DNA from: Herbaspirillum autotrophicum
Lineage (GTDB): Bacteria; Pseudomonadota; Gammaproteobacteria; Burkholderiales; Burkholderiaceae_D
Assembly: GCF_001189915.1 (NCBI RefSeq)
Contig: NZ_LFLS01000026.1
Coordinates: forward strand, 1 to 64,000
Direction: 5' to 3'
Length of the DNA stretch: 64,000 nt
The notes below the pieces were generated by a model that saw only the letters and a program-made list of their open reading frames with translations, was not told the DNA's origin and did not search any database. Below, piece after piece: positions 27,671 through 40,822 of this stretch (its first letter is position 1; every line of letters starts with the position of its first letter). The position numbers were made by a program, and so were the translations under genes.

Positions 27671-29083
27671 TTAACGGTCGCCGTAAGAGCGACGTGCACC
27701 GCTGTCGCCCGAACGTGCGCCCTTGTAACCACCACCATCCGGACGCGAACCTGCGCCTGCTGGCTTGCCGCTGAAGTTGCGACCACCACCGGCGCCGGTC
27801 GGACGTGCGCCGCCACGGTTATCGCCTGGACGCCAGCCGCCTGGCTTGCGATTGCTGCGTGCCGGTACTGCCGACTTCTTCGGCTCGAAGCCTTCGATGA
27901 CGTCGACCGGAATCGGTTGCTTGGTGAAACGTTCTATACGCTTGACGTGCATGCCTTCAGCATGATTGACCAGCGAGATCGCAACGCCGTTGCGACCGGC
28001 ACGGCCGGTACGGCCGATACGGTGCACGTAATCTTCCGGGAATTTCGGCAGATCGTAGTTGAACACGTGGGTGATGCCTGGCACGTCGATACCGCGGGCG
28101 GCGACGTCAGTAGCAACCAGAACCCGGACCTGGCCGCGACGCAGGCTGTCCAGTGTACGGTTGCGTGCGCCCTGATGCATGTCGCCATGCAATGCGGCAG
28201 CAGCGAAACCGGCGATGTTCAGACGGTCGGCGATGGTGTCGGCATCACGCTTGGTAGCGGTGAAGACAACTGCCTGATCCATGGTCACGTCGCGCAGCAG
28301 GTGATCGAGGATACGGTTCTTGTGCGACAGATCGTCAACGAAGTGAACCCGTTGCGAAATGTTTTCGTGCTTGGTTGCCGAGCCAGCGATCTGGATCACT
28401 TGCGGATTGTTGGTGATGCGCTTGGCCATGTTGCCGACGACGCCATCCAGCGTAGCCGAGAACAGCATGGTTTGACGAGTGGCCGGAGTGGCGCCGACGA
28501 TCTTTTCGATATCGTCGATGAAACCCATGTCCAGCATGCGGTCGGCTTCGTCAAGCACCAGAATTTCCAGTTGCGAGAAGTCGATCTTGCCGGAATCCAT
28601 ATGGTCGATCAGACGACCTGGTGTTGCCACTAGAATTTCAGGATTGCGCGACAGCAATTGCATTTGCTTCGGATAAGGCATGCCGCCCAGAATCGACACT
28701 GCCTTCAGGCGACGCATGTGAGCGCAATACTTGTCAGTGGCCGTAGTCACTTGCAATGCCAGTTCGCGGGTTGGTGTCAGCACCAGCATCTTTGGCTGTG
28801 CCGGACGGAAACGTGGACGGTCACCGCGGGCACGTGCGGCCTGGGTTTCCTGGTTAGGTGTCTTGGCGCCGACCGGTGCTGGCGGCAGCGAAGCGAATTT
28901 GTGCAGGGCTGGCAGCATGAAGGCGGCAGTCTTGCCCGAACCGGTTTGCGAGGAAACCAGCAGATCCTTGCCAGCGATGGCGGCAGGGATGGCCTGTTCC
29001 TGCACCGATGTCGGCTGGGTATAACCAGCGTCAGTCAGGGCTTTGATAATGGACGCGTGCAGGCCTAGTGATTCAAAAGTCAT
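27671..29083 (-). CDS. rhlE: DEAD-box RNA helicase, RhlE type
   Basis: A 470-residue ATP-dependent RNA helicase. Motifs in order: Q motif (FESLGL ... PTSVQEQAIP), I SSQTGSGKTAAF, Ia PTRELALQV, II VLDEADRMLDMGF, III FSATL, V ATDVAARGIDVPG and VI HRIGRTGRAG. The last 80 residues are a basic Gly/Arg-rich tail, usual for RNA binding in RhlE proteins. It likely helps in ribosome assembly or mRNA decay, often in the cold. ATG 29083 follows GAGA; an in-frame upstream extension of 37 residues has no family likeness. A long leader lies upstream. Confidence 0.9.
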   Translation of the reverse strand: MTFESLGLHASIIKALTDAGYTQPTSVQEQAIPAAIAGKDLLVSSQTGSGKTAAFMLPALHKFASLPPAPVGAKTPNQETQAARARGDRPRFRPAQPKMLVLTPTRELALQVTTATDKYCAHMRRLKAVSILGGMPYPKQMQLLSRNPEILVATPGRLIDHMDSGKIDFSQLEILVLDEADRMLDMGFIDDIEKIVGATPATRQTMLFSATLDGVVGNMAKRITNNPQVIQIAGSATKHENISQRVHFVDDLSHKNRILDHLLRDVTMDQAVVFTATKRDADTIADRLNIAGFAAAALHGDMHQGARNRTLDSLRRGQVRVLVATDVAARGIDVPGITHVFNYDLPKFPEDYVHRIGRTGRAGRNGVAISLVNHAEGMHVKRIERFTKQPIPVDVIEGFEPKKSAVPARSNRKPGGWRPGDNRGGARPTGAGGGRNFSGKPAGAGSRPDGGGYKGARSGDSGARRSYGDR

Positions 29084-29493
29084 GTTCTCTTTCGTAAATT
29101 GTGAGCGTCTGGCAAATGCAGAGCCGCGCAGCGGGTTTGACAACACGCACGCAGACACAGAACAGTTGCGATAAACGCAATAAAGCAACGCCAACCAACG
29201 AAATGACTATGAAAAAAATACAAAGAAATTTCGGCACAAAAGCTTTGCGCCGGGACGGTGTCTCGTCAATGAATCAGGGACACACAAGGCGGGAGGGCTT
29301 TTACTACTTACTGTCGCATTCGACAGGTTAAGGCTTGCGAAGCTGCTTGATGCTATATAGAGCTACTGCTGTAGCAGCCAGAGCGTGCGCTGTATTGCAA
29401 CGCACAAACCGGATGATACAGTAAAACGACGGCTTTGGCACGCACTCTGTGTCCCTATTTCGTCGTTTTGCTGCTTTGCTCCGGTTTGCCCGC
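29084..29493 (-). promoter_or_regulatory. fabI-rhlE interval with hairpin and T-rich tract
   Basis: This 410-bp interval between two minus-strand genes holds a 9-bp stem at 29232-29252 (CGGCACAAA / TTTGCGCCG, one G-U pair on the minus strand, 3-nt loop), followed on that strand by a T-rich tract including seven T. It is either the fabI terminator or an attenuator in the helicase leader. A second 6-bp perfect hairpin (CTGTCG / CGACAG, CATT loop) lies at 29311-29326. No reading frame is convincing. Confidence 0.5.
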
Positions 29494-30276
29494 TTACTCG
29501 CTGATGCCGCCCACCACGCGCGAAAAGCCGCCGTCGACGTAAGTGATTTCACCGGTAATGCCGCCGGCCAGATCGGATAACAGGAAGGCCGAGGCATTGC
29601 CGACATCTTCAATCGTTACGTTGCGGCGCAGCGGCGCATTGGCGGCGACGAACCCGAGGATCTTGCCGAAGCCTTTGATGCCGCTGGCGGCCAGCGTCTT
29701 GATCGGACCGGCCGAAACGCCATTGACGCGCACGCCCTTGGGGCCGAGCGATTCGGCCAGGTAACGCACACTGGCTTCGAGCGAGGCCTTGGCCAGACCC
29801 ATGGTGTTGTAGTTGGGCACGACGCGGTCGGCGCCGAGATAGGTCAGCGTCAGCAGGGCCGAGTTCGGGCGCAGCAGCGGCAATGCCGCTTTGGCCATGG
29901 CCGGAAAGCTGTAGGCCGAAATATCGTGGGCGATCTTGAATCCTTCGCGCGACAAGCCTTCCAGGAAATCGCCGGCAATGGCTTCATTGGGCGCGAAACC
30001 GATGGCGTGCACCAGGCCGTCGAGCTGCTCCCAGGATTTGCCGAGGTCGGCAAACAAGGCATTGATCTGCGCATCGTTGCCGACGTCGCAATCAAAGATC
30101 AGTTCACTGTCGAATTCCCTGGCGAAATTGGTGATGCGCTCCTTGAAACGTTCGCCGACATAGGTGAACGCCAGCTCCGCGCCTTCGCGCTTGCACGCCT
30201 GGGCGATGCCGTAGGCGATGGAACGGTTCGACAACAAGCCGGTGATCAGGATTTTTTTGCCTTGCAGAAATGCCAT
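29494..30276 (-). CDS. fabI: Enoyl-[acyl-carrier-protein] reductase (NADH)
   Basis: A 260-residue FabI, which reduces the trans-2 double bond in the last step of each fatty acid elongation cycle in the cytoplasm. The start [20 protein letters not shown] is diagnostic; catalytic Tyr146, Tyr156 and Lys163 (in [15 protein letters not shown]) fall at the same numbers as in E. coli FabI, and Gly93 (in HAIGFAP), linked to triclosan response, is present. ATG 30276 follows CGGAG; the longer in-frame extension upstream does not match the family. No frame damage is seen. Confidence 0.95.
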   Translation of the reverse strand: MAFLQGKKILITGLLSNRSIAYGIAQACKREGAELAFTYVGERFKERITNFAREFDSELIFDCDVGNDAQINALFADLGKSWEQLDGLVHAIGFAPNEAIAGDFLEGLSREGFKIAHDISAYSFPAMAKAALPLLRPNSALLTLTYLGADRVVPNYNTMGLAKASLEASVRYLAESLGPKGVRVNGVSAGPIKTLAASGIKGFGKILGFVAANAPLRRNVTIEDVGNASAFLLSDLAGGITGEITYVDGGFSRVVGGISE

Positions 30277-30425
30277 GTGGACTCCGAGTGATGCGCGCCG
30301 CCTGAGGGGCGCGATGAAAATGCGAGCGTTATATTGATGATTTGCGAAGATTCGCCGCTGAACTGGACAAGATTGTAGAAGCTTGCCGTCATGGCGGCAA
30401 CTTTTCGGCGCAAATGCCGATTGTC

Positions 30426-30456
30426 TTGCCATAGAGTCACTTCTATTGGGTAGAAT
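30426..30456 (+). promoter_or_regulatory. Possible yejA promoter
   Basis: TTGCCA (30426-30431) and TAGAAT (30451-30456) with a 19-bp spacer, about 78 nt before the yejA start. The spacing is longer than ideal, so confidence is low. Confidence 0.35.
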
Positions 30457-30533
30457 AGGGCGCTGCCGCAGGCGGCACGGCATCCGGCCGCGGCATGCCG
30501 GCAAATGGCTCAATCCCTATTTGTACAGGACGC

Positions 30534-32354
30534 ATGCATAAACTCATTTCTTCCGTATTCCAGCTGAGCGTGCTGCTGGGTTTGCTCGGCGCCAGCGCAA
30601 CAGCCTCGGCGGAGCACGCATTTTCCCTGTACGACACGCCCAAGTATCCCGCCTCGTTTACCCATTTCGATTACGTCAATCCGGACGCGCCCAAGCGCGG
30701 CACCTTGCATCTGGCCAATCCCGACCGTCGCAGCAGTTTCGATAAATTCAATCCGTTTTCGCTCAAGGGCGTGGCCGCTGCCGGGGTCTCGACGCTGATG
30801 TTCGAGTCGCTGACGGTTGCGTCGTCGGACGAAGTGGCGACCATGTACGGTTTGCTGGCCGACGATATGCGTCTGGCGCCGGACCGCATGGCGATCACTT
30901 TCCATCTGCACCCCAAGGCACGCTTCAATAACGGCGACAAGGTCACGGCCGCTGATGTCAAATATTCCTTCGATACCTTGATCGCCAAAGGCGCGCCGCA
31001 ATTCAAGTCGATGTTCGCCGAGGTAAAGCAATGCGTGGTGGTCGATGCGCAAACCGTGCGTTTCGAGTTCAAGACCCAGAATCACGAATTGCCGCTGATC
31101 GTCGGCGCGGTGCCGGTGTTTTCCAAAAAGTGGGCGGCCGGCGTCGCGTTCGATGCCATCGCGCTGCAAGCGCCGGTCACCACCGGACCGTATGTGATCG
31201 AAAAATACGATCTCGGCCGCAGCATCAGCTATAAACGCAACCCGGATTACTGGGGCACCGATATCCCTTCACGCAAAGGCATGTACAACTTCGAACGGGT
31301 GGCCTATCGTTTTTACAAAGACGATGTGGCGCGGCTGGAAGCATTCAAGGCTGGCGAGTTCGATGTGGTGGTGGAATACAGCGCCAAGAACTGGGTGCGC
31401 AATTACAACGGGCCCAGGTTTCGCAGCGGGGAAATCATCAAGCGCGAGCTGGTCCATTCCAATGGCGCCGGCATGCAGGGCTTCGTGATGAATCTGCGGC
31501 GCGAGCAGTTTCAAGACATCCGGGTGCGTCAGGCATTGGCGCTGGCGCTGGATTTCCAGTGGATGAACCGGCAACTGTTTTACGGTCAGTACAAACGGAT
31601 TTACTCGTTCTTCAGCAACAGCGATCTGGCCGCCACCGGCGTGCCGCAAGACGAAGAGCTGAAGCTGCTGGAATCGATCAAGGCGCGCGGCGGCAAGATC
31701 GATCCGGCCGTATTCGGGTCAGCGCCGGTTCCGCCTGATACCGATCCGCCCGGTTCGCTGCGCGCCAACCTGTTGCAGGCGCGCGAACTGTTGCGCCAGG
31801 CCGGCTGGGAATATCGCGACGGCGCACTGCGCAATGCCAAGGGCAAGGTGCTGACGTTTGAAATCATCGACGACCAGTCGGCCTTGTCGCGCGTCATCAG
31901 CATCTATATCCGCAACCTCCGGAAACTCGGCATCGAAGTCACGCAACGCACGGCGGACTACGCACTGATCGCCAAGCGCATGGACGAGTTTGACTACGAC
32001 ATGACCAGCATCCGCTTCCCCGATGTCAGCAGCCCGGGCAATGAAATGTTCGACATGTTCGGTTCCAAGGCGGCCGATGAAAAGGGTTCCAGCAACGTCT
32101 GGGGTCTCAAGGATCCGGTGGTCGACAAGCTGGTGGAGGCGCTGGTGGCGGCCGATACCCGCAAGGATCTGGTGGCGGCGGCACGCGGTCTGGACCGGGT
32201 CTTGCTCAACAAATACATCGTGGTGCCGCAGTGGTATTCATCCACGCACCGGATCGCCTATCGCAACCGCTTCGGCATGCCGGCGCAATTGCCTTTGTAT
32301 TACCAGGCCGACCCTTATCTGATTTCAATCTGGTGGGAAGCGAAACCGAAATGA
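30534..32354 (+). CDS. yejA: Oligopeptide ABC transporter substrate-binding protein YejA
   Basis: A 606-residue family 5 extracellular solute-binding protein. A Sec signal (LSVLLGLLGASATASA, cleavage before EHAFS) is followed by the YejA start FSLYDTPKYPASFTHFDYVN and the typical VNPDAPKRGTLHLAN. Inner segments TFHLHPKARFNNGD and VTTGPYVIEKYDLGR fit the family. It would bind peptides, or microcin-C-like compounds, in the periplasm. ATG 30534 follows AGGA. It heads the yejABEF operon; yejB starts 55 bp downstream. Confidence 0.92.
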   Translation: MHKLISSVFQLSVLLGLLGASATASAEHAFSLYDTPKYPASFTHFDYVNPDAPKRGTLHLANPDRRSSFDKFNPFSLKGVAAAGVSTLMFESLTVASSDEVATMYGLLADDMRLAPDRMAITFHLHPKARFNNGDKVTAADVKYSFDTLIAKGAPQFKSMFAEVKQCVVVDAQTVRFEFKTQNHELPLIVGAVPVFSKKWAAGVAFDAIALQAPVTTGPYVIEKYDLGRSISYKRNPDYWGTDIPSRKGMYNFERVAYRFYKDDVARLEAFKAGEFDVVVEYSAKNWVRNYNGPRFRSGEIIKRELVHSNGAGMQGFVMNLRREQFQDIRVRQALALALDFQWMNRQLFYGQYKRIYSFFSNSDLAATGVPQDEELKLLESIKARGGKIDPAVFGSAPVPPDTDPPGSLRANLLQARELLRQAGWEYRDGALRNAKGKVLTFEIIDDQSALSRVISIYIRNLRKLGIEVTQRTADYALIAKRMDEFDYDMTSIRFPDVSSPGNEMFDMFGSKAADEKGSSNVWGLKDPVVDKLVEALVAADTRKDLVAAARGLDRVLLNKYIVVPQWYSSTHRIAYRNRFGMPAQLPLYYQADPYLISIWWEAKPK

Positions 32355-32409
32355 AACCGAACTGCATCCCGTCTCGCAAGGTTGGCCGTCAATCAAGGGG
32401 TTTGACACC

Positions 32410-33468
32410 ATGAATATCTGGTCCTACATTCTCAAGCGCATCTTGCTGATGCTGCCGACGCTGTTCGGCGTGGTGGCGATTACCTTTGCCGTGGTGCAGT
32501 TTGTACCGGGCGGTCCGGTCGAGCAAGCCTTGACCGAGATGAAAGGCTTGCGCGCCGGCGGCGAAGCATCCGGCGGCGGCGCTTCCCAATATCGCGGCCG
32601 CCAAGGCGTCGACCCCGAACGCGTCAAGGAAATTCAGGCGCTGTACGGTTTCGACAAACCACCGCTGGAACGTTTCTGGCAAATGCTCAAGGGCTTTGCC
32701 ACCTTCAATCTGGGCACGAGTTTTTATCATCACGCGGATGTCTGGACGCTGGTCAAATCCAAGTTGCCGGTATCCATCTCCATCGGCTTGTGGACCTTTT
32801 TCCTGACCTATCTGATTTCGGTGCCGCTCGGCATCGCCAAAGCGGTGCGCGAGGGGAGCCGCTTCGATGGCTGGACCAGCGCGCTGGTGCTGATCGGTTA
32901 TTCGATTCCCGGCTTTGTGCTCGGGGTGTTCTTGCTGGTGGTGTTTGGCGGCGGCAGTTTCCTGCAATGGTTTCCGTTGCGCGGCCTGACTTCGGATAAC
33001 TGGGATACGCTCAGCACCATGGGCAAGATCACCGATTATCTGTGGCACATCACCTTGCCGGTGCTGGCGTCCGTGGCCGGTGCGTTTGCCATCATGACCA
33101 TGCTGACCAGGAATACCTTTCTCGACGAAGTACGCAAGCAGTATGTATTGACCGCGCGCGCCAAGGGCCTGAGCGAGCGCAAGGTGCTGTACAAGCATGT
33201 GTTTCGCAATGCGCTGATTCCACTGGTCACCGGTTTTCCGGCCGCGTTTGTCGGCGCTTTCTTTACCGGCAGTCTGTTGATCGAAACCTTGTTCTCGCTC
33301 GACGGCCTCGGCTTGCTGTCGTATGAGTCAGTGATACGGCGCGACTATCCGGTCGTCATGGGCACCCTGTACTTGTTTACGCTGATCGGATTGGTGGTCA
33401 AGTTGCTTGGCGACTTGTGCTATGTCTGGGCGGACCCGCGGGTCCAGTTTGAAAGTCTGGCGCAATGA
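32410..33468 (+). CDS. yejB: Oligopeptide ABC transporter permease YejB
   Basis: A 352-residue inner-membrane permease with six helices. The start MNIWSYILKRILLMLPTLFG, the Gly-rich insertion near residues 50-65 (GGEASGGGASQYRGRQG) and the coupling loop around YVLTARAKGLSERKVLYKHV (EAA motif) are typical of YejB. It forms the channel with YejE. The stop overlaps the yejE ATG by 4 nt, showing translational coupling. Confidence 0.92.
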   Translation: MNIWSYILKRILLMLPTLFGVVAITFAVVQFVPGGPVEQALTEMKGLRAGGEASGGGASQYRGRQGVDPERVKEIQALYGFDKPPLERFWQMLKGFATFNLGTSFYHHADVWTLVKSKLPVSISIGLWTFFLTYLISVPLGIAKAVREGSRFDGWTSALVLIGYSIPGFVLGVFLLVVFGGGSFLQWFPLRGLTSDNWDTLSTMGKITDYLWHITLPVLASVAGAFAIMTMLTRNTFLDEVRKQYVLTARAKGLSERKVLYKHVFRNALIPLVTGFPAAFVGAFFTGSLLIETLFSLDGLGLLSYESVIRRDYPVVMGTLYLFTLIGLVVKLLGDLCYVWADPRVQFESLAQ

Positions 33469-34556
33469 ACGTTTCTGTCGAGACCCCTGTCGTTGACGCG
33501 GCGCCATTGCCCGCTGCCGGGCCGGCACCGGCGCCGTCGATTTCTCCATGGCGTCGCCTGTGGCTGCGCTTTCGCCAAAACCGGCGCGGCTACTGGAGCC
33601 TGATCATCTTTCTGCTGCTGTTCGTGATCAGTCTGGGCGCCGAGCTGCTATCCAACGACAAGCCGCTGGTGGCCAGTTATAACGGCAAGTTGCTGTTCCC
33701 GATTGTGCATGACTATTCGGAAAAAGCGTTTGGCGGCGATTTCGAATCACCCGCCGATTATCTCGATCCGTTCATCCGCGACCAATTCCGCAAGCCCGGC
33801 AACTGGGCCATCTATCCGCTCAATAATTACCGTTTCGATACCCTCAATTATTTTGCCAAAGCGCCCAATCCGGCTCCGCCATCTTCCGAAAACTGGCTTG
33901 GCACCGATGATCGCGGACGTGACGTGTTTGCGCGTTTGTTATACGGCTTTCGCATTTCGATTCTGTTCGGGTTGGCGCTGACGCTCACCGGTGTCGTGCT
34001 GGGGCTGATCACCGGCGCGATTCAGGGCTACTTTGCCGGCCGCACCGATTTATTGTTCCAGCGCTTCATGGAAATCTGGAGCTCGATGCCGGAGCTGTAT
34101 CTGCTGATCATCTTTTCATCGATCTTCGAACCCAGCCTGGGTTTGTTGTTGCTGCTCTTGTCCTTGTTCGGCTGGATGGGGTTGTCGGATTACGTGCGCG
34201 CCGACTTCCTGCGCAACCGTCATCTGGAATATGTGCAGGCCGGACGCGCGCTGGGTTTGTCGAATCTGCAAATCATCTGGCGTCATGTGTTGCCGAACAG
34301 CCTGACGCCGATCGTCACGTTTTTGCCGTTCCGCATGAGCGCCGCGATTCTGGCACTGACCAGTCTCGATTTTCTGGGACTGGGCGTGCCGCCGCCGACG
34401 CCGAGCCTGGGCGAGTTGCTGGCGCAGGGCAAGGATAATCTCGATGCCTGGTGGATTTCCTTATCCACCTTTATCGTGCTGACCGTGACCCTGCTGTTGC
34501 TGACCAATATCGGTGATGGTTTGCGCAATGCCCTGGATGTCCGGAGGAAAGCATGA
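33465..34556 (+). CDS. yejE: Oligopeptide ABC transporter permease YejE
   Basis: A 363-residue permease. A Pro/Ala-rich start precedes the first helix (YWSLIIFLLLFVISLGAELL), then the large periplasmic insert LVASYNGKLLFPIVHDYSEK and the WLGTDDRGRDVFARLLYG segment of DppC/YejE proteins. The EAA loop is YVQAGRALGLSNLQIIWRHV. It pairs with YejB and takes energy from YejF, whose ATG overlaps its stop by 4 nt. Confidence 0.92.
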   Translation: MNVSVETPVVDAAPLPAAGPAPAPSISPWRRLWLRFRQNRRGYWSLIIFLLLFVISLGAELLSNDKPLVASYNGKLLFPIVHDYSEKAFGGDFESPADYLDPFIRDQFRKPGNWAIYPLNNYRFDTLNYFAKAPNPAPPSSENWLGTDDRGRDVFARLLYGFRISILFGLALTLTGVVLGLITGAIQGYFAGRTDLLFQRFMEIWSSMPELYLLIIFSSIFEPSLGLLLLLLSLFGWMGLSDYVRADFLRNRHLEYVQAGRALGLSNLQIIWRHVLPNSLTPIVTFLPFRMSAAILALTSLDFLGLGVPPPTPSLGELLAQGKDNLDAWWISLSTFIVLTVTLLLLTNIGDGLRNALDVRRKA

Positions 34557-36142
34557 ATCTGCTCGATGTCCATAATCTGACGGTGCGCTTCGGCAGCACT
34601 GTCGTGGTCGATGATGTCAGCTTCTCGGTCGCCGCCGGTGAAAAATTTGCGCTGGTCGGCGAGTCCGGTTCCGGCAAGACCGTGAGTGCCTTATCGATTT
34701 TGCGTCTGAATCAGGATGCGCACTACGACGGTCGCATTCTGTTCAATGGCGATGACGTTTTGCAGAAGTCGGAAAACGCCATGCGCCAGGTGCGCGGCAA
34801 TGATGCTGCCATGATTTTTCAAGAGCCGATGACGGCGCTCAATCCCTTGTTCACCATCGGCAATCAGATTGCCGAAGTGTTGATGCAGCACGAAGGATTG
34901 AGCACCAGGGCGGCGGCGCAACGTACTGTCGCCTTGCTGGAAAAAACCGGTATTCCGGAACCGGCGCGGCGGGCGCTGGCATACCCGCATCAATTGTCGG
35001 GGGGCCAGCGCCAGCGCGCGATGATCGCCATGGCACTGGCATGCCGCCCCAAGCTGCTGATCGCCGACGAGCCGACCACCGCGCTTGATGTCACGATTCA
35101 GGTGCAGATACTGGAATTGCTGAACCAGTTGCAGCGCGATGAAAACATGGCGGTGCTGATCATTTCGCATGACCTCAATCTGGTGCGGCATTTTGCCGAC
35201 CGCGTCGGCGTCATGGAAAAAGGCCGGCTGGTGGAAGTCGCCGATACCGGGCAATTGTTCTCGGCGCCGCAACAGCCGTACACCAAAAAGCTGCTGGCCA
35301 GTCAACCGCGCCGCAGTGTCGACGACCTGCCGGCGCAGGCACCGCTGTTATTGCAGGCCGGGAAATTGCGTTGCACCTTTGCCATCGACAAGGGCTGGTT
35401 CCGCAAGCAAGCGTTTGTCGCCGTGGATGATGTCGATCTGCAATTGCACAAAGGTGAAACGCTGGGCATCGTAGGTGAATCGGGCTCTGGCAAGTCGACC
35501 TTGGGCATGGCGTTGTTGCGCTTGTCGAGCGCGACTACCAGCGGCCATATCGGCTTCGACGGCCAAGTCTTGAGCAATATGTCGGCCGCTGCCATCAGGC
35601 CGTTGCGCTCGCGCATGCAAGTGGTGTTTCAGGATCCCTATGCCTCGCTGTCCCCACGCCGCACCATTGAGCAGATTGTCGGTGAAGGACTGGCCTTGCA
35701 TCAGCCGCAGCTCAGCGCTGCCGGGTTGCGCGCGGCGGTGGTCGCCGGACTGGAGGAGGTCGGCTTGTCGACCGATATGCTGAGCCGTTATCCGCATGAA
35801 TTTTCCGGCGGCCAGCGCCAACGTATTGCGATTGCCCGCGCGCTCGTGCTCAAGCCCGAACTGATCTTGCTCGATGAACCGACCTCGGCGCTGGACGTCA
35901 CTGTACAGCAGCAAGTCTTGCAATTGCTGGCGCAGTTGCAGCGCAAGCATGGTCTGGCCTATCTGTTCATCAGTCATGATCTGGCCGTGATCCGCGCCAT
36001 GGCGCATCAGGTGCTGGTCATGAAAGATGGCAAGGTGGTGGAAAGCGGCAGCGCTGTCACGGTACTGGAACGTCCCAGCCACGGCTACACCCAGCGTTTG
36101 CTGGCGGCGGCTACCTATGCGGATGCCGGGGTGCCGGGCTGA
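34553..36142 (+). CDS. yejF: Oligopeptide ABC transporter dual ATPase YejF
   Basis: A 529-residue protein with two complete ABC ATPase domains: Walker [12 protein letters not shown] near 37-47 and [11 protein letters not shown] near 308-318; signatures [15 protein letters not shown] and [15 protein letters not shown]; Walker [11 protein letters not shown] and [10 protein letters not shown]. Each half ends with the oligopeptide-type C-terminal segment. It powers import through YejB and YejE. It is the last gene of the operon; 306 bp separate it from the sensor kinase. Confidence 0.93.
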   Translation: MNLLDVHNLTVRFGSTVVVDDVSFSVAAGEKFALVGESGSGKTVSALSILRLNQDAHYDGRILFNGDDVLQKSENAMRQVRGNDAAMIFQEPMTALNPLFTIGNQIAEVLMQHEGLSTRAAAQRTVALLEKTGIPEPARRALAYPHQLSGGQRQRAMIAMALACRPKLLIADEPTTALDVTIQVQILELLNQLQRDENMAVLIISHDLNLVRHFADRVGVMEKGRLVEVADTGQLFSAPQQPYTKKLLASQPRRSVDDLPAQAPLLLQAGKLRCTFAIDKGWFRKQAFVAVDDVDLQLHKGETLGIVGESGSGKSTLGMALLRLSSATTSGHIGFDGQVLSNMSAAAIRPLRSRMQVVFQDPYASLSPRRTIEQIVGEGLALHQPQLSAAGLRAAVVAGLEEVGLSTDMLSRYPHEFSGGQRQRIAIARALVLKPELILLDEPTSALDVTVQQQVLQLLAQLQRKHGLAYLFISHDLAVIRAMAHQVLVMKDGKVVESGSAVTVLERPSHGYTQRLLAAATYADAGVPG

Positions 36143-36448
36143 GGATCGTGCGGACCTGCACCGTGACCTGCGGCTCCGTGTCAGACACCGGCAGACTATT
36201 TTCTACACGCCGATTACGGGAAATGCTATAAAGCAGTACAAATTCCGTTGCAATTCGATATTGTCTGAAAGATAACAATCATCAAGCTCAATGCGTGGTC
36301 TGTATCTGCATTGCCGCCTTGCCGGCAATCGCACTGATCAGGGCCGGCGCATTCAGATACAGGCATTGATGCGGCAACCCGCAGCACCGACCGATTTTCC
36401 GTCTACATCACCAGATATTGCAGCGACAGCATAAGGAGCACGGCTCTT
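36143..36448 (+). promoter_or_regulatory. Upstream region of the sensor kinase
   Basis: A 306-bp interval. An extended -10 (TGCTATAAA at 36224-36232) and an alternative TTGCAA (36248-36253) could drive the kinase operon. A small 7-bp hairpin (ATTGCCG / CGGCAAT, 36310-36329) lies between them and the start. No coding frame is convincing. Confidence 0.35.
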
Positions 36449-39561
<3,113 letters not shown>

Positions 39562-39565
<4 letters not shown>

Positions 39566-40683
39566 GCAATGTTCATGGGGATGAAAACCGTCAGACCATT
39601 CTGGTGGTGGACGATACGGTGGAGAACCTGAGCGTGATGAATGGTTTGCTGGCAAACGACTATCACGTCAGGATCGCCAACAGCGGCGAGCGGGCGCTGC
39701 AGATCCTGAGTGGCGACAGTTTGCCGGACCTGATTCTGCTCGATGTCATGATGCCCGGCATCAGCGGCTTTGACGTTTGCCGCCGCCTGCACAGCGATCC
39801 CAGAACGGTCAAGATCCCGGTCATCTTTCTGACGGCAAAGGCCGAGATCGAGGATGAGCAGATCGGCTTCGACGTCGGCGCGGTGGATTACATCGTCAAG
39901 CCGATTTCGCCGCCGATCGTGATGGCGCGCGTCAGAACGCATTTGAAGCTGAAAGCGGTGGCCGATTTTCTGGAAGACAAGAACCTGTTTCTGAAGCAGG
40001 AAGTGGAGCGCCGCACGCATGATCTGCAATTGATTCAGGATGCCACCATCATGGCCCTGGCGTCGTTGGCAGAAACCCGCGACAACGAAACCGGCAACCA
40101 TATCCGCCGCACCCAGCAATATGTCCGTTTGCTGGCGAAGCAATTGCAGTCGCATCCGAAATTTGCCGCCGTGCTTGATGACGATACGATACAGATGCTG
40201 TTCAAATCCGCGCCGCTGCACGATATCGGCAAGGTCGGCATTCCCGACCGGATTTTGCTCAAGCCGGGCAAACTGACGACGGAAGAATTCGACATCATGA
40301 AAACCCATACGACACTGGGACGTGATGCCATTGCCGCCGCCGAGAAGGTACTCGATACGCCCAGCAGTTTTTTGCGACTGGCGCGGGAAATCGCCCATTA
40401 CCATCAGGAGCGTTGGGATGGCAGTGGTTATCCTGAAGGGCTGGCCGGGGAAAACATCCCGTTGTCGGCGCGCCTGATGGCATTGGCCGATGTCTATGAT
40501 GCGTTGATATCGCGCCGCATCTACAAGCCGCCATTCCCGCATGACAAGTCGGTCGACATTATCCGGCAGGGACGCGGCCAACATTTTGATCCGGATATCG
40601 TGGATGCTTTTTTGCACATCCAGAATGAGTTTCTGGCGATCGCGGAACGCTATTCAGACAACGAAGCCGACTTTACTCGCTGA
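39562..40683 (+). CDS. Response regulator with HD-GYP phosphodiesterase domain
   Basis: A 373-residue protein: REC domain (about 12-130, phospho-accepting Asp61 in ILLDVMMPG), a helical linker (about 135-170) and an HD-GYP domain with [10 protein letters not shown] (His220-Asp221) and [12 protein letters not shown], so the catalytic residues and the GYP triplet are present. It should degrade c-di-GMP when phosphorylated by the overlapping hybrid kinase, opposing cyclases such as SiaD in this window. It ends at a shared terminator. Confidence 0.93.
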
Positions 40684-40751
40684 CTGGTGATTGCTGATTG
40701 CAGGCGGGCGCTGACCTGGTCTTCCGATGGCAACGTCTGGCGCAAGACACA

Positions 40752-40786
40752 AAAAAGCCCCGCGACACAACATCGCGGGGCTTTTT
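40752..40786. terminator. Bidirectional rho-independent terminator
   Basis: Perfect 14-bp arms (AAAAAGCCCCGCGA at 40752-40765, complement at 40773-40786) around a 7-nt loop, between the convergent HD-GYP and mltD genes. Confidence 0.88.
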
Positions 40787-40822
40787 ACGATTACTACCGG
40801 TATCGTTCGTGTTGCTGGTGTT

